Assembly: GCF_900105905.1 (NCBI RefSeq)
Contig: NZ_FNSV01000005.1
Coordinates: 1,178,001 to 1,242,000 of the forward strand
Reading direction: 5' to 3'
DNA from: Rhodococcus koreensis
Lineage (GTDB): Bacteria; Actinomycetota; Actinomycetes; Mycobacteriales; Mycobacteriaceae
DNA length: 64,000 bases
Shown here: positions 55,414 through 64,000 of the stretch, one piece after another
Numbering within the stretch: position 1 is the stretch's first letter
Layout: each line of letters starts with the position of its first letter
The notes under the pieces: generated by a model
The model's input: only the letters and a program-made list of their open reading frames with translations
What the model was told of the DNA's origin: nothing
The model's database searches: none
Position numbers and translations under genes: made by a program

Positions 55414-55674
55414 ACGGTGAGACTAGCGTCACGGCCGAAATCGAATCAGCTGTCAGCGAACTCGGACCGATCGGTCTGTTCGCATCGGCGCTCGTCACGT
55501 CGCTGTCGGCACGTTTCGGGCCGGTTTCGTGTGTGATGCAACACTGAGAAACGCCGTCGGGAACAACGCGTAAACCCCAAACGTCTGACAGAGTAGATCC
55601 ACCGCGCCACCCCCGACGCGGCGGACCAAGGCCCCAGGCACTCGGCATCAGTCGAAAGCCAGTACGGAGGAGTC

Positions 55675-55869
55675 ATGCCCGGAACACTGACCAGCCCCCC
55701 GTTGACCGCAGCCGACCGGTGCGACCGGTGCGGTGCGGGAGCCCGCGTTCGCGCGGTCCTTCCGACCGGAGGAGAGTTGCTCTTCTGCGGTCACCACGCC
55801 AACGAGCACGCAGACCGTCTTCGCGAGATGAACGCCACGATCGTGTCCGAAGCCGAAGCTGCAATCTGA
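55675..55869 (+). CDS. Small zinc-ribbon-like protein (DUF7455)
   Basis: 64 residues. RCDRCGAGARVRAVL and FCGHHANEH supply Cys/His ligands for one zinc. Short homologues near sigA/sigB are conserved in mycolata (similar to Rv2708c-type sequences). GGAGG lies 5 bases before the ATG. A good intrinsic terminator follows at 55919. Confidence 0.85.
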   Translation: MPGTLTSPPLTAADRCDRCGAGARVRAVLPTGGELLFCGHHANEHADRLREMNATIVSEAEAAI

Positions 55870-55918
55870 TACGTCAGCCCGGGTGACCCGTCCCAGGCTC
55901 ACCTCTTTCAGCAACAAG

Positions 55919-55952
55919 AGACCGGCGAGTGCAGTGCGCTCGCCGGTCTTTT
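55919..55952 (+). terminator. Intrinsic terminator after the small zinc-ribbon gene
   Basis: 11-bp stem AGACCGGCGAG / CTCGCCGGTCT (55919-55929 with 55939-55949) followed by TTT. It also lies just beyond the end of the convergent helicase gene at 55981. Confidence 0.88.
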
Positions 55953-55980
55953 GTGCGTTCGCGTCACGCGGTGACGGGGG

Positions 55981-57783
55981 TCACCACTGCCGCAGGGTGG
56001 AGATCCGCTCGGTGAGCTGCTCGACGGTGGCGATGGCCGTGGGCGGTCCCCCGCAGACCCGGCGGAGTTCGCCGTGGATCGTGCCGTGTGGCTTGCCCGT
56101 CCGGTGGTGGTGCATCGCGACGAGACTGTTCAATTCGCGGCGCAGTTGCGCGAGCTGCCCGGCGGCAGCCACCCGGTCCGCGACCTGTGGAACCGGCGTG
56201 TGCGCGGGCGCGGGCGCGGCGGGCTCCTGCTTGTCCAGCTGCTGCGACTGACGCTGACGCAGCAGGGCCCGCATCTGATCGGCGTCGAGCAGACCGGGCA
56301 GACCCAGGTAGTCGGCCTCCTCGTCGGATCCCGAGAACGTGGCCGTCCCGAAGGACGAGCCGTCGTAGATCACCTGATCGAGCTCGGCATCGGCACCGAG
56401 CGAGGTGAACGCCTTCTCCTCCTCGCCGAGTTCGTCCTTCTGCTTGTTCGCGTCGGCGAGCAGGTCGTCGTCGAAGCCGTCCTTCTCACGGTGCGGCTTG
56501 CCGAGCACGTGGTCGCGCTGCGCCTCCAGCTGGCTGGCCAGGTCGAGGAGCACCGGCACCGACGGGAGGAACACGCTCGCGGTCTCACCCTTGCGGCGGG
56601 CCCGCACGAAACGACCGATCGCCTGCGCGAAATAGAGCGGGGTCGACGCGCTGGTGGCGTACACGCCGACGGCCAGGCGGGGGACGTCGACGCCTTCCGA
56701 CACCATGCGGACGGCGACCATCCACTTCTGGGTGCTCGCGCCGAACTCGGCGATCCGCTTGGACGCCGTCGGGTCGTCGGAGAGGACCACGACCGGGTCT
56801 TCGCCGGTGACCGCCTTCAGGGTCTGCGCGTAGGCACGGGCGACGGTCTGGTCGGTGGCGATCACCAGGCCGCCCGCGTCGGGCATGCCGCCGGTGCGCA
56901 ACTGTCCGAGGCGGGTGTCGGCGGCGTGCAGGACCGCGGGAATCCAGTCACCCGACGGGTCCAGGGCGGTGCGCCACGCCCGGGCCGTCTGTTCCGCGCT
57001 GAGCGGCTCCCCGAGCCGCGCGGAGAACTCCTCGCCCGCATTGTTCCGCCAGCGTGCCTCGCCGGAGTACGCGAGGAACACGACGGGCCGGACGACGCCG
57101 TCCGCGAGCGCGTCCGAGTACCCGTAGGAGTGATCCGCCTTCGAGCGCATCAGACCCTCGCGGTCGGGTTCGTACGTCACGAACGGGATCGCGCTGTCGT
57201 CGCTGCGGAACGGCGTACCGGTCAGGGCCAGACGGCGGGTGGCGTCACCGAATGCCTCCCGGATGGCGTCACCCCAGCTCTTCGCGTCGCCACCGTGGTG
57301 GATCTCGTCGAGGATGACCAGCGTGCGCCGGCTCTCGGTGCGGACCCGGTGCTTGAACGGGTGGGAGGCGACCTGCGCGTACGTCACCACGACACCCTGA
57401 TAGTCGCTGGACGTCTGCCCGGTCGAGTTCGAGAAGTACGAGTCCAGCGCGATGCCGTTGCGCGCCGCGGACTCCGCCCACTGGTGCTTGAGGTGCTCCG
57501 TCGGCGCGACCACCGTCACCTGGTCGACGGTCCGGTCGCGCAGCAACTCCGACGCGACGCGCAGCGCGAAGGTGGTCTTACCGGCGCCCGGCGTCGCGAC
57601 CGCGAGGAAATCCTGCGGTCCGGTGGACAGGTACTTGGTCAGCGCACGACGCTGCCAGGCGCGCAGCGATCCCGCGGGCCTGGCTGGTTCGGTCTGTGCG
57701 AGGTAGGCCTCGGTACCCACGATCTGCGCGGCCTCGGTTTCCACTGTCGGCGCCGACTGGGAGCCCACTGTCTCAGCACTCAC
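55981..57783 (-). CDS. DEAD/DEAH-box (SF2) helicase
   Basis: 600 residues. Walker A TPGAGKT, DEIHHGG (motif II), ALTGTPFR (motif III) and the C-terminal QAIGRFVRARR (motif VI) are visible. The C-terminal 160 residues, beginning around DYLGLPGLLDAD, include a glutamine-rich stretch. It may be a DNA-repair or RNA helicase; family relation is to XPB/UvrB-like SF2 enzymes. GTG at 57783 has GGAGGG 8 bases upstream; the ATG at 57843 adds only a tail. Confidence 0.85.
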   Translation of the reverse strand: MSAETVGSQSAPTVETEAAQIVGTEAYLAQTEPARPAGSLRAWQRRALTKYLSTGPQDFLAVATPGAGKTTFALRVASELLRDRTVDQVTVVAPTEHLKHQWAESAARNGIALDSYFSNSTGQTSSDYQGVVVTYAQVASHPFKHRVRTESRRTLVILDEIHHGGDAKSWGDAIREAFGDATRRLALTGTPFRSDDSAIPFVTYEPDREGLMRSKADHSYGYSDALADGVVRPVVFLAYSGEARWRNNAGEEFSARLGEPLSAEQTARAWRTALDPSGDWIPAVLHAADTRLGQLRTGGMPDAGGLVIATDQTVARAYAQTLKAVTGEDPVVVLSDDPTASKRIAEFGASTQKWMVAVRMVSEGVDVPRLAVGVYATSASTPLYFAQAIGRFVRARRKGETASVFLPSVPVLLDLASQLEAQRDHVLGKPHREKDGFDDDLLADANKQKDELGEEEKAFTSLGADAELDQVIYDGSSFGTATFSGSDEEADYLGLPGLLDADQMRALLRQRQSQQLDKQEPAAPAPAHTPVPQVADRVAAAGQLAQLRRELNSLVAMHHHRTGKPHGTIHGELRRVCGGPPTAIATVEQLTERISTLRQW

Positions 57784-57997
57784 GGGCTGCCCTCCGCTGG
57801 CATGGCACTGTTTGCTCGCACTCCTCGGTATCGATCGACACATCCGGTCCAGACCCGAAGGCGCTGTCCGTCAAGGAGCCTAGCGCCCGGATCCGACGCG
57901 AACCGCATTCGCGAGTTCCGATACTGACAGATTTGTCGCGACACGAGGACAGCAGCGGTGGGCAACCGGGCGTGTCGTCAGGGATGCTGGAAACATC

Positions 57998-59170
57998 ATG
58001 ACCGAAACACCCTCGACAACACCGCAGAGTGGCGGTGATCCACCCCGGTCGGGGTGGCATCCGCTACGTCGCGCACTGAGCGTGATCGGTCGCACAGCGA
58101 GCAAGGCGTGGGACGATTCGATCTTCGGGAAGGCGGCCACGGCGGCCTTCTGGCAGACACTGTCGCTGCCCCCGCTCCTGCTCGGACTCCTCGGCATGCT
58201 CGGCTACGTCGGCGGGTGGTTCGGACCCGACACGGTCGACATCATCCAGTCGAAGATCATCAACTTCAGCGGGACCGTGTTCAGCGACAGCGTCGTCGAA
58301 CAGATCATCCGCCCGACGGTCGGGGACGTCCTCCAACGGGGACGTCCCGAGATCGTGTCCCTGAGTTTCCTGCTGTCCCTCTGGGCGGGCTCGTCGGCCA
58401 TCTCCACGTTCGTGGACTCGATCGTCGAGGCCCACGGCCAGCAGGAGGCGCGGCACCCCGTGTGGCAGCGCCTGTTCGCGCTGCTGCTCTACGTGATGTT
58501 CCTGATTCTCGCCGTGTTCACCCTGCCGCTGGTCGCGCTGGGGCCCACACTCGTCGGGAGGGTGCTCCCGGAGGCGTGGCGCACGATCGGGACGGAGATC
58601 GTCGACACGTTCTACTACCCCGGCGTGGGACTGCTGCTCATCGTCGGCCTGACGACGCTGTACAAGGTGGCGCTCCCCCGGTCGCTGCCCTGGCACCGGC
58701 TGCTCGGCGGCGCGCTCGTCGCGGGAGTGTTCTTCCTCGGCGCGAGCACCTGCCTGCGCCGCTACCTCTCGTGGGTGGCGGGAACCGGGTACACGTACGG
58801 GGCGCTGGCCACGCCGATCGCGTTCCTTCTGTTCACGTTCTTCCTGGGTTTCGCGGTGGTGCTCGGCGCCGAGTTCAACGCCACCGTGCAGGAGTTCTGG
58901 CCTGCCAGGGCGACCCGCATCGACCAGATGCGGGACTGGATCGCCGCGCAGGCCGAGAGTTCACCGTCGGCGGGTCCGGTGACCAGCCTCACACGTCGCA
59001 TCGCCACCGGCCCGATCAAGGTCGTCGGCGACCGCACCCGTCCCGATCCGGCCGGGCAAGGGTCGGGGAACGACGAAAAGCCCGACGGCCCGGTACGAGA
59101 ATCTCCCGAGCCACCGGGTGTGCGGCGAGCGCCGGCGAAGCCTCAGTCGCCCTTGCGCAATCCTTCGTAG
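57998..59170 (+). CDS. YihY/BrkB-type membrane protein
   Basis: 390 residues, six membrane segments, with FSLLSLWAGSSAISTFVDSIVEAH and GYTYGALATPIAFLLFTFFLGFAVVLGAEFNAT as the family's signature regions. Long hydrophilic C-terminal tail. Rv2707 equivalent. Function of the family (once called RNase BN) is not settled. Its last 28 bases overlap the DUF3039 gene on the other strand. Confidence 0.88.
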   Translation: MTETPSTTPQSGGDPPRSGWHPLRRALSVIGRTASKAWDDSIFGKAATAAFWQTLSLPPLLLGLLGMLGYVGGWFGPDTVDIIQSKIINFSGTVFSDSVVEQIIRPTVGDVLQRGRPEIVSLSFLLSLWAGSSAISTFVDSIVEAHGQQEARHPVWQRLFALLLYVMFLILAVFTLPLVALGPTLVGRVLPEAWRTIGTEIVDTFYYPGVGLLLIVGLTTLYKVALPRSLPWHRLLGGALVAGVFFLGASTCLRRYLSWVAGTGYTYGALATPIAFLLFTFFLGFAVVLGAEFNATVQEFWPARATRIDQMRDWIAAQAESSPSAGPVTSLTRRIATGPIKVVGDRTRPDPAGQGSGNDEKPDGPVRESPEPPGVRRAPAKPQSPLRNPS

Positions 59171-59379
59171 ATCTTCTTGCAGTCGGGGCAGACCGGCGAT
59201 CCCGGCTTCGCGGATTTCGTCACCGGAAACACCTCGCCGCACAACGCGACGACGTGAGTGCCCATGACGGCGCTCTCCGCGATCTTGTTCTTCTTCACGT
59301 AATGGAAGAACTTGGGAGTGTCGTCATCGGTCGACTCGTCGGTGGTGACGTCGGGCCGTTCCTTGGTTTGAGTGCTCAC
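59143..59379 (-). CDS. DUF3039 protein
   Basis: 78 residues. Short conserved core FFHYVKKNKIAESAVMGTHVVALCGEVF and CPDCKKIYEGL with cysteine ligands for a likely zinc site. Found next to DUF3099 in actinobacteria. Function unknown. Confidence 0.87.
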   Translation of the reverse strand: MSTQTKERPDVTTDESTDDDTPKFFHYVKKNKIAESAVMGTHVVALCGEVFPVTKSAKPGSPVCPDCKKIYEGLRKGD

Positions 59380-59456
59380 CCCTCAATAATGCCGCAACCG
59401 GCCGGTGATCCCACCCCCCGTGTGCATTTGCGACCCGACAGTGGAACAGTGGAGAC

Positions 59457-59816
59457 ATGGCACGAAGTGCAGGGTTCGGTGGGTCCCACGACGCCGGCTC
59501 ACCGAGTAATCCGGTTCTCATCACCGAGGCAGCGCGATCCATCGAGGATCAACACCGTGCCCGTGTCCGCAAGTACCTGCTCATCATGTCGTTCCGGTTC
59601 CCGGCGCTGATCTTCGCGGCGGTGGCGTACGGCATCTGGGAGAACCCGTGGATCTCGATGGCGATCATCGGCGTGTCGATCCCGCTGCCGTGGATCGCGG
59701 TCCTCATCGCGAACGACCGGCCGCCGCGCACCAAGGACGAGCCCAGCCGGTACGACCACCGCGACTCGCCGTCCACGGCCCTGCCCGCGCCGCCGCACCA
59801 CACGATCGAGGGCTGA
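59457..59816 (+). CDS. DUF3099 membrane protein
   Basis: 119 residues with two membrane segments (about 44-90) and a proline-rich tail. Rv2709 equivalent. Function unknown. Confidence 0.87.
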   Translation: MARSAGFGGSHDAGSPSNPVLITEAARSIEDQHRARVRKYLLIMSFRFPALIFAAVAYGIWENPWISMAIIGVSIPLPWIAVLIANDRPPRTKDEPSRYDHRDSPSTALPAPPHHTIEG

Positions 59817-59846
59817 CGCCGTCGGGCGTCCTGCAACAATGCACGG

Positions 59847-61325
59847 GTGAACCGTGACGAACTGCTGTCGATCTGCCCATTTCTGCGTGCGGCCCTCCTC
59901 CGCAATCGGTACGACACGGACACCCTGCTCGATGCGCTCGGCCCCGAGGTCCATGCGGCGTTGAGCCGCAACGAACCGGTCCCGGTGCGCCGGGCCAGCG
60001 CGTCCTGCGGCGAACTCGGCACCCTGATCCGCCTGTTCCTGCTCACCGACGACTGTCCCGCCGGCGAGGTGGCCGAAGCGCTGGCCCCCCTCGCGGTCGA
60101 CGACGCCGTCGCCGCAGGCCTGCTCGAATCCGAGGGCGACGTCGTCCGGGCCGCCCTCGACCTGCGGCCGCTGGACATCGGCGGCGGCAACCGCTGGGTG
60201 CTCTCCGACCTCGACGGCTCCCTCCGCCCCCGCGAGACGCCCGTCGACCACGTCATCGGCGTCGGGCACGCGTCGCTGTCGCTGCTGCAGGCCACCCCGA
60301 CCGCACCGGTCGGGACGTTGCTCGACATCGGGACCGGGTGCGGCATCCAGGCCCTGCACGGCGCGTCCTACGCCGACGCGATCACGGCGACGGACCTGAA
60401 CGTCCGGGCGGTGGACCTGGCGGCCGTCACGGCGGCGCTCAACGAGCAGGAGGTGGAACTGCTCGCCGGGTCGTGGTTCGAGCCGGTCGAGGGCCGCACG
60501 TTCGATCAGGTCGTGGCCAATCCGCCGTTCGTCGTGAGCCGTGCCACGGTGGGCCACACCTACCGCGACTCCGGCCTCGACCTCGACGGCGCGAGTGAAC
60601 TGATGATCTCCCGCGTGGCCGACTACCTCGCGCCCGGCGGCACGGCGGCGCTGCTGGCGTCGTGGATCCACGTCGAGGGCGAGGACTGGCGTGCCCGGGT
60701 GGCGTCCTGGCTGCCCGCCCACGGGATCGACGCGTGGGTGGTGCAGCGGGACGTCGCGGACCCGGCCCTGTACGTCGGCACCTGGATGCGGGACGGCGGC
60801 CTCGACACCCGCGACCCGGCCACTGCCACGATCGCCGGGGACTGGCTGGACCACCTCGCGAGCGCGGACGTGGAGGGGGTCGGTTTCGGGTTCGTCTACC
60901 TGCGCCGGACCGACGCACCGACCGATCTGATGGCGGAAGACCTCACCCACGGCTTCACCGATCCGCTCGGCGCGGAGGCGCTCGCGTACTTCGATCGGGT
61001 GGCGTGGCTGCGCGACCACGACGTGCTCACCGCCCGGTTCCGCGTCGAGGAGAGCACCGCCCTGGAGCGGGTGTTCCTGCCCGGCGACGAGGGATGGACG
61101 CAGGTGGTCGCCCGGTTACACCGGGGAAACGGCCCGGCGTGGCAGCACGAGGTCGACGATCTCGTCGCCTCGCTCGTCGCGGGCATGCGCGGCGACGGCC
61201 TCGTACTGGGCGAACTGATCGAACTCCTCGCCGCCGCGCACGGCGTCGACGCGGAAGAACTCGCGCAGTCGGCGGTGCCGCTCGTGCACGCCCTCGTCCG
61301 GCACGGACTGGTGCTCCCCGCGTAG
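59847..61325 (+). CDS. Class I SAM-dependent methyltransferase (DUF7059 N-terminal)
   Basis: 492 residues. Residues about 1-130 form a helical DUF7059-type domain; the methyltransferase follows with motif [15 protein letters not shown] and motif [12 protein letters not shown] (NPPF, typical of N6-adenine or protein N5-glutamine methyltransferases). The C-terminal 150 residues are extra. Substrate may be rRNA or protein. Start GTG at 59847. Confidence 0.82.
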   Translation: MNRDELLSICPFLRAALLRNRYDTDTLLDALGPEVHAALSRNEPVPVRRASASCGELGTLIRLFLLTDDCPAGEVAEALAPLAVDDAVAAGLLESEGDVVRAALDLRPLDIGGGNRWVLSDLDGSLRPRETPVDHVIGVGHASLSLLQATPTAPVGTLLDIGTGCGIQALHGASYADAITATDLNVRAVDLAAVTAALNEQEVELLAGSWFEPVEGRTFDQVVANPPFVVSRATVGHTYRDSGLDLDGASELMISRVADYLAPGGTAALLASWIHVEGEDWRARVASWLPAHGIDAWVVQRDVADPALYVGTWMRDGGLDTRDPATATIAGDWLDHLASADVEGVGFGFVYLRRTDAPTDLMAEDLTHGFTDPLGAEALAYFDRVAWLRDHDVLTARFRVEESTALERVFLPGDEGWTQVVARLHRGNGPAWQHEVDDLVASLVAGMRGDGLVLGELIELLAAAHGVDAEELAQSAVPLVHALVRHGLVLPA

Positions 61326-61427
61326 CCGCCGGGTTCCCGATCCGTCCCCCTTATACGTGTTCTCAGCAACTTCTCAGGACCGAATCGAGGAACCCGCAGG
61401 TCACAGCCTCTTCGTAAATTACCGGCC

Positions 61428-61455
61428 GGGAACTTTCCCGGGCCGTCGGTGCGTT
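61428..61455 (+). promoter_or_regulatory. ECF-type promoter of sigB (SigE/SigH-like)
   Basis: GGAAC at 61429-61433 and CGTT at 61452-61455 are 18 bases apart, matching the SigE/SigH-type consensus GGAAY-N18-CGTT. SigB of M. tuberculosis is controlled this way. It is 37 bases before the ATG. Confidence 0.7.
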
Positions 61456-61491
61456 GATCCATATGAGACACCACCGATGAGGAGGCAAGTC

Positions 61492-62463
<972 letters not shown>

Positions 62464-62485
62464 CCCCCCAGTCCACCACCGATTC

Positions 62486-62523
62486 AGCGCCGGTGCCGGT
62501 CGTACGCGACCGGCACCGGCGCT
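62486..62523. terminator. Bidirectional terminator between sigB and the acyl-CoA synthetase gene
   Basis: 17-bp perfect stem (62486-62502 with 62507-62523) and a four-base loop TACG, between the sigB stop (62463) and the convergent stop (62566). Confidence 0.88.
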
Positions 62524-62565
62524 GTGCCGTGCGGGGAGCTTCTGTCTGCGGGACCGTGTGTCGGG

Positions 62566-64000
62566 TCAGCGCAGCCGGCGGGGTCCGAGGTCGGCGACGC
62601 TGGGCTCAGGGCCGATCCGCACGCGCGAATCGGTGACCAGCGCGCCCTCGGCGGACGCGAGCACCGGTTCGCAGGCCAGTTCCCGCACCTCCGGCAGGTC
62701 GTCGGCGAGAGCGGAGATCCGCTGTACGAGGTCGACGAGGGCCGATTTGTTCACCGGCACCGCGCTGCGGTAGCCGGACAGCAGCGGCGCGGCCTTCGGT
62801 GCGTCGATCAGCTCCGCCGCGGCGTCCTCGGTGAGGGGCAGCACCCGGTAGGCGCGGTCACCGAGCAGGTCGGAGATCACGCCGGCGAGCCCGAACGAGA
62901 TGAGCGAGCCGAACGACGGGTCGTCCTGCACGCCGACGACGCAGCCGATTCCCTTGGTGGCCATCCGCTGCACGTGGAGCAGGGGTTCACCGGATGCGGC
63001 GGCGAGGTCGCGGTAGGCCCAGCGGACCGAGTCCGGTCCGACGAGGTCGAGGCGGACGCCGCCGAGGTCGGGCCGGTGCCGCCACTGTTCCCCCGTCGCC
63101 TTCACCGCCACCGGGTATCCCAGTTCCTCGGCGGCCTGCACGGCCTCCTCCTCGGTGGTGGCGGACCGGAATTCCACGACGTCCACGCCGTAGCACGCGA
63201 GGAGTTGCGACGCCTCGAAGTCCGACAGCCAGCGTCCGGACGACGCCCCGAGCCAGCCGTCGACCAGCGCTTTCGCCCGCTCCGGATCGATTCCGTTGGG
63301 GCGCACGACTTTCGAGGATGGCTTACTCTTCCAGGCCGAGTACCGCCAGGCCCGCGCCAGCGCCAGCGCCGCGCGTTCCGGACCCGGATAGGACGGCACC
63401 GAACCGCGCGTCGGATGCCCGTCCTCACCCCGGACCGCCAGGACGTCGGGCACACCCTCCGCCGCGAGGAACGTCGTGAGGACGGGTTTGTCGGCGTCCC
63501 GCACCGCTTCCCGCAGCGCCTGGGCATACGGTTCGGCGGGCACGGCGACCGGGGGAACGAACACGGCGATCACCGAATCGACGTCGAAGGACGCGAGCGC
63601 CGTCCGCACCGCCGTCGCGAATTCCTCGGGACCGGCCTGCGGGCCGAGGTCGACGGGGTCGCCGACCTGCAGACCCTCGCTGCGGGCCGCGTCGGCCGCC
63701 AGGACACCGAGCGCGGTGGAGTTCCCGACCACGGCGAGCCGGGGGCCTGCGGGCAGCGGCTGGTACCCGAACAGCAGCGCACAGTCGAACAGCTGCGAGA
63801 TCGACCCGACCTGCACCACCCCGGCCTGCTCGAAGAGTGCACGCACGATCGAATCGTCCATCTCGCCGCCGCTGGCCGCCAGCGCGGGCGGGACGGCGTG
63901 CCGCCCACTCTTGACCGCGACGATCGGCTTGTTTCTGGCCACCCTCCGCGCGATGCGCGAGAACTTGCGGGGATTGCCGAAGCTCTCCAGATACAGCAGC
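62566..64000 (-). CDS. ADP-forming acyl/acetyl-CoA synthetase (partial, 5' end outside window)
   Basis: The reading frame continues beyond base 64000, where the protein reads LLYLESFGNPRKFSRIARRVARNKPIVAVKSG, so at least 477 residues are inside the window and the N terminus is missing. The segment includes a CoA-binding flavodoxin-like half (VVGNSTALGVLAADAAR) and an ATP-grasp-like C-terminal half (SDFEASQLLACYGV, YPVAVKATGEQWRH, LHVQRMATKGIGCVVGVQDDPSFG). These belong to the bifunctional acyl-CoA synthetase (ADP-forming) family, some of which carry a GNAT domain at the far end; none is seen here. It makes acyl-CoA from an acid and CoA with ATP to ADP. Confidence 0.85.
   Translation of the reverse strand, partial: LLYLESFGNPRKFSRIARRVARNKPIVAVKSGRHAVPPALAASGGEMDDSIVRALFEQAGVVQVGSISQLFDCALLFGYQPLPAGPRLAVVGNSTALGVLAADAARSEGLQVGDPVDLGPQAGPEEFATAVRTALASFDVDSVIAVFVPPVAVPAEPYAQALREAVRDADKPVLTTFLAAEGVPDVLAVRGEDGHPTRGSVPSYPGPERAALALARAWRYSAWKSKPSSKVVRPNGIDPERAKALVDGWLGASSGRWLSDFEASQLLACYGVDVVEFRSATTEEEAVQAAEELGYPVAVKATGEQWRHRPDLGGVRLDLVGPDSVRWAYRDLAAASGEPLLHVQRMATKGIGCVVGVQDDPSFGSLISFGLAGVISDLLGDRAYRVLPLTEDAAAELIDAPKAAPLLSGYRSAVPVNKSALVDLVQRISALADDLPEVRELACEPVLASAEGALVTDSRVRIGPEPSVADLGPRRLR

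Overview
The window is high-GC actinobacterial chromosome, almost certainly Rhodococcus (R. jostii/R. opacus group) or a close mycolata relative. The evidence is a gene order that matches, from memory, the Mycobacterium tuberculosis Rv2670c to Rv2710 neighbourhood (zapE, ribD-like, TAP-like hydrolase, aftC, msrB, hemQ-hemY-hemE, DUF3000, RNase D, dxs, trmA-like, KimA-like permease, ceoBC, DUF3159, dut, cei, suhB, ppgK, sigA, DUF3039/DUF3099, sigB), many GTG/TTG starts, several probable leaderless genes, an arabinan (AftC) gene and a wax ester/TAG synthase. Species was not tested by any search.

Layout. 1-607: five tRNAs (Gly, Cys, Val, Gly, Val) and a strong terminator. 614-3655: stand-alone LeuA-regulatory-like domain, a 6C-type small RNA, an MFS transporter behind an 18-bp palindrome, a small L7/L12-C-like membrane protein overlapping a GNAT gene. 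3664-8948: conserved zapE / ribD-like / hydrolase / aftC / msrB block. 8908-14427: a molybdopterin sulfoxide reductase converging on msrB, then hemE-hemY-hemQ (coproporphyrin-dependent haem pathway). 15153-22770: divergent esterase and WS/DGAT, each next to a KstR-type box, RNase D, and fadAB beta-oxidation genes. 22822-29601: a six-gene minus-strand operon of unknown substrate (GntR regulator, ferredoxin, ABC importer with an unusual NosL-like fusion, and an AprA-like flavoprotein fused to HEAT repeats); this is the most unusual locus of the window. 29895-34427: IdeR-box siderophore-binding lipoprotein, sugar MFS porter, dxs.

34679-46419: a glutaminase-STAS-cyclic nucleotide-binding fusion, a DrrAB-type exporter with a SIMPL protein and a MarR regulator, an m5U methyltransferase, and a potassium cluster (KimA-like transporter divergent from the RCK proteins CeoB/CeoC), then small conserved genes. 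46468-53267: DUF3710, dut, DUF3093, DUF4193, cei, suhB, polyphosphate glucokinase and the primary sigma factor sigA with its own TACAAT promoter. 53350-64000: KhtTU-type K+/H+ antiporter, DUF952, a zinc-ribbon-like small protein, a DEAD/DEAH helicase, YihY/BrkB membrane protein, DUF3039, DUF3099, a methyltransferase, sigB behind an ECF-type promoter, and a 5'-truncated ADP-forming acyl-CoA synthetase.

The conserved backbone is housekeeping (haem, isoprenoid precursors, envelope arabinan, transcription, dUTP hygiene, potassium). Between its blocks sit lipid/sterol-linked and accessory transport genes. I saw no insertion sequence, prophage, CRISPR array or rRNA gene.
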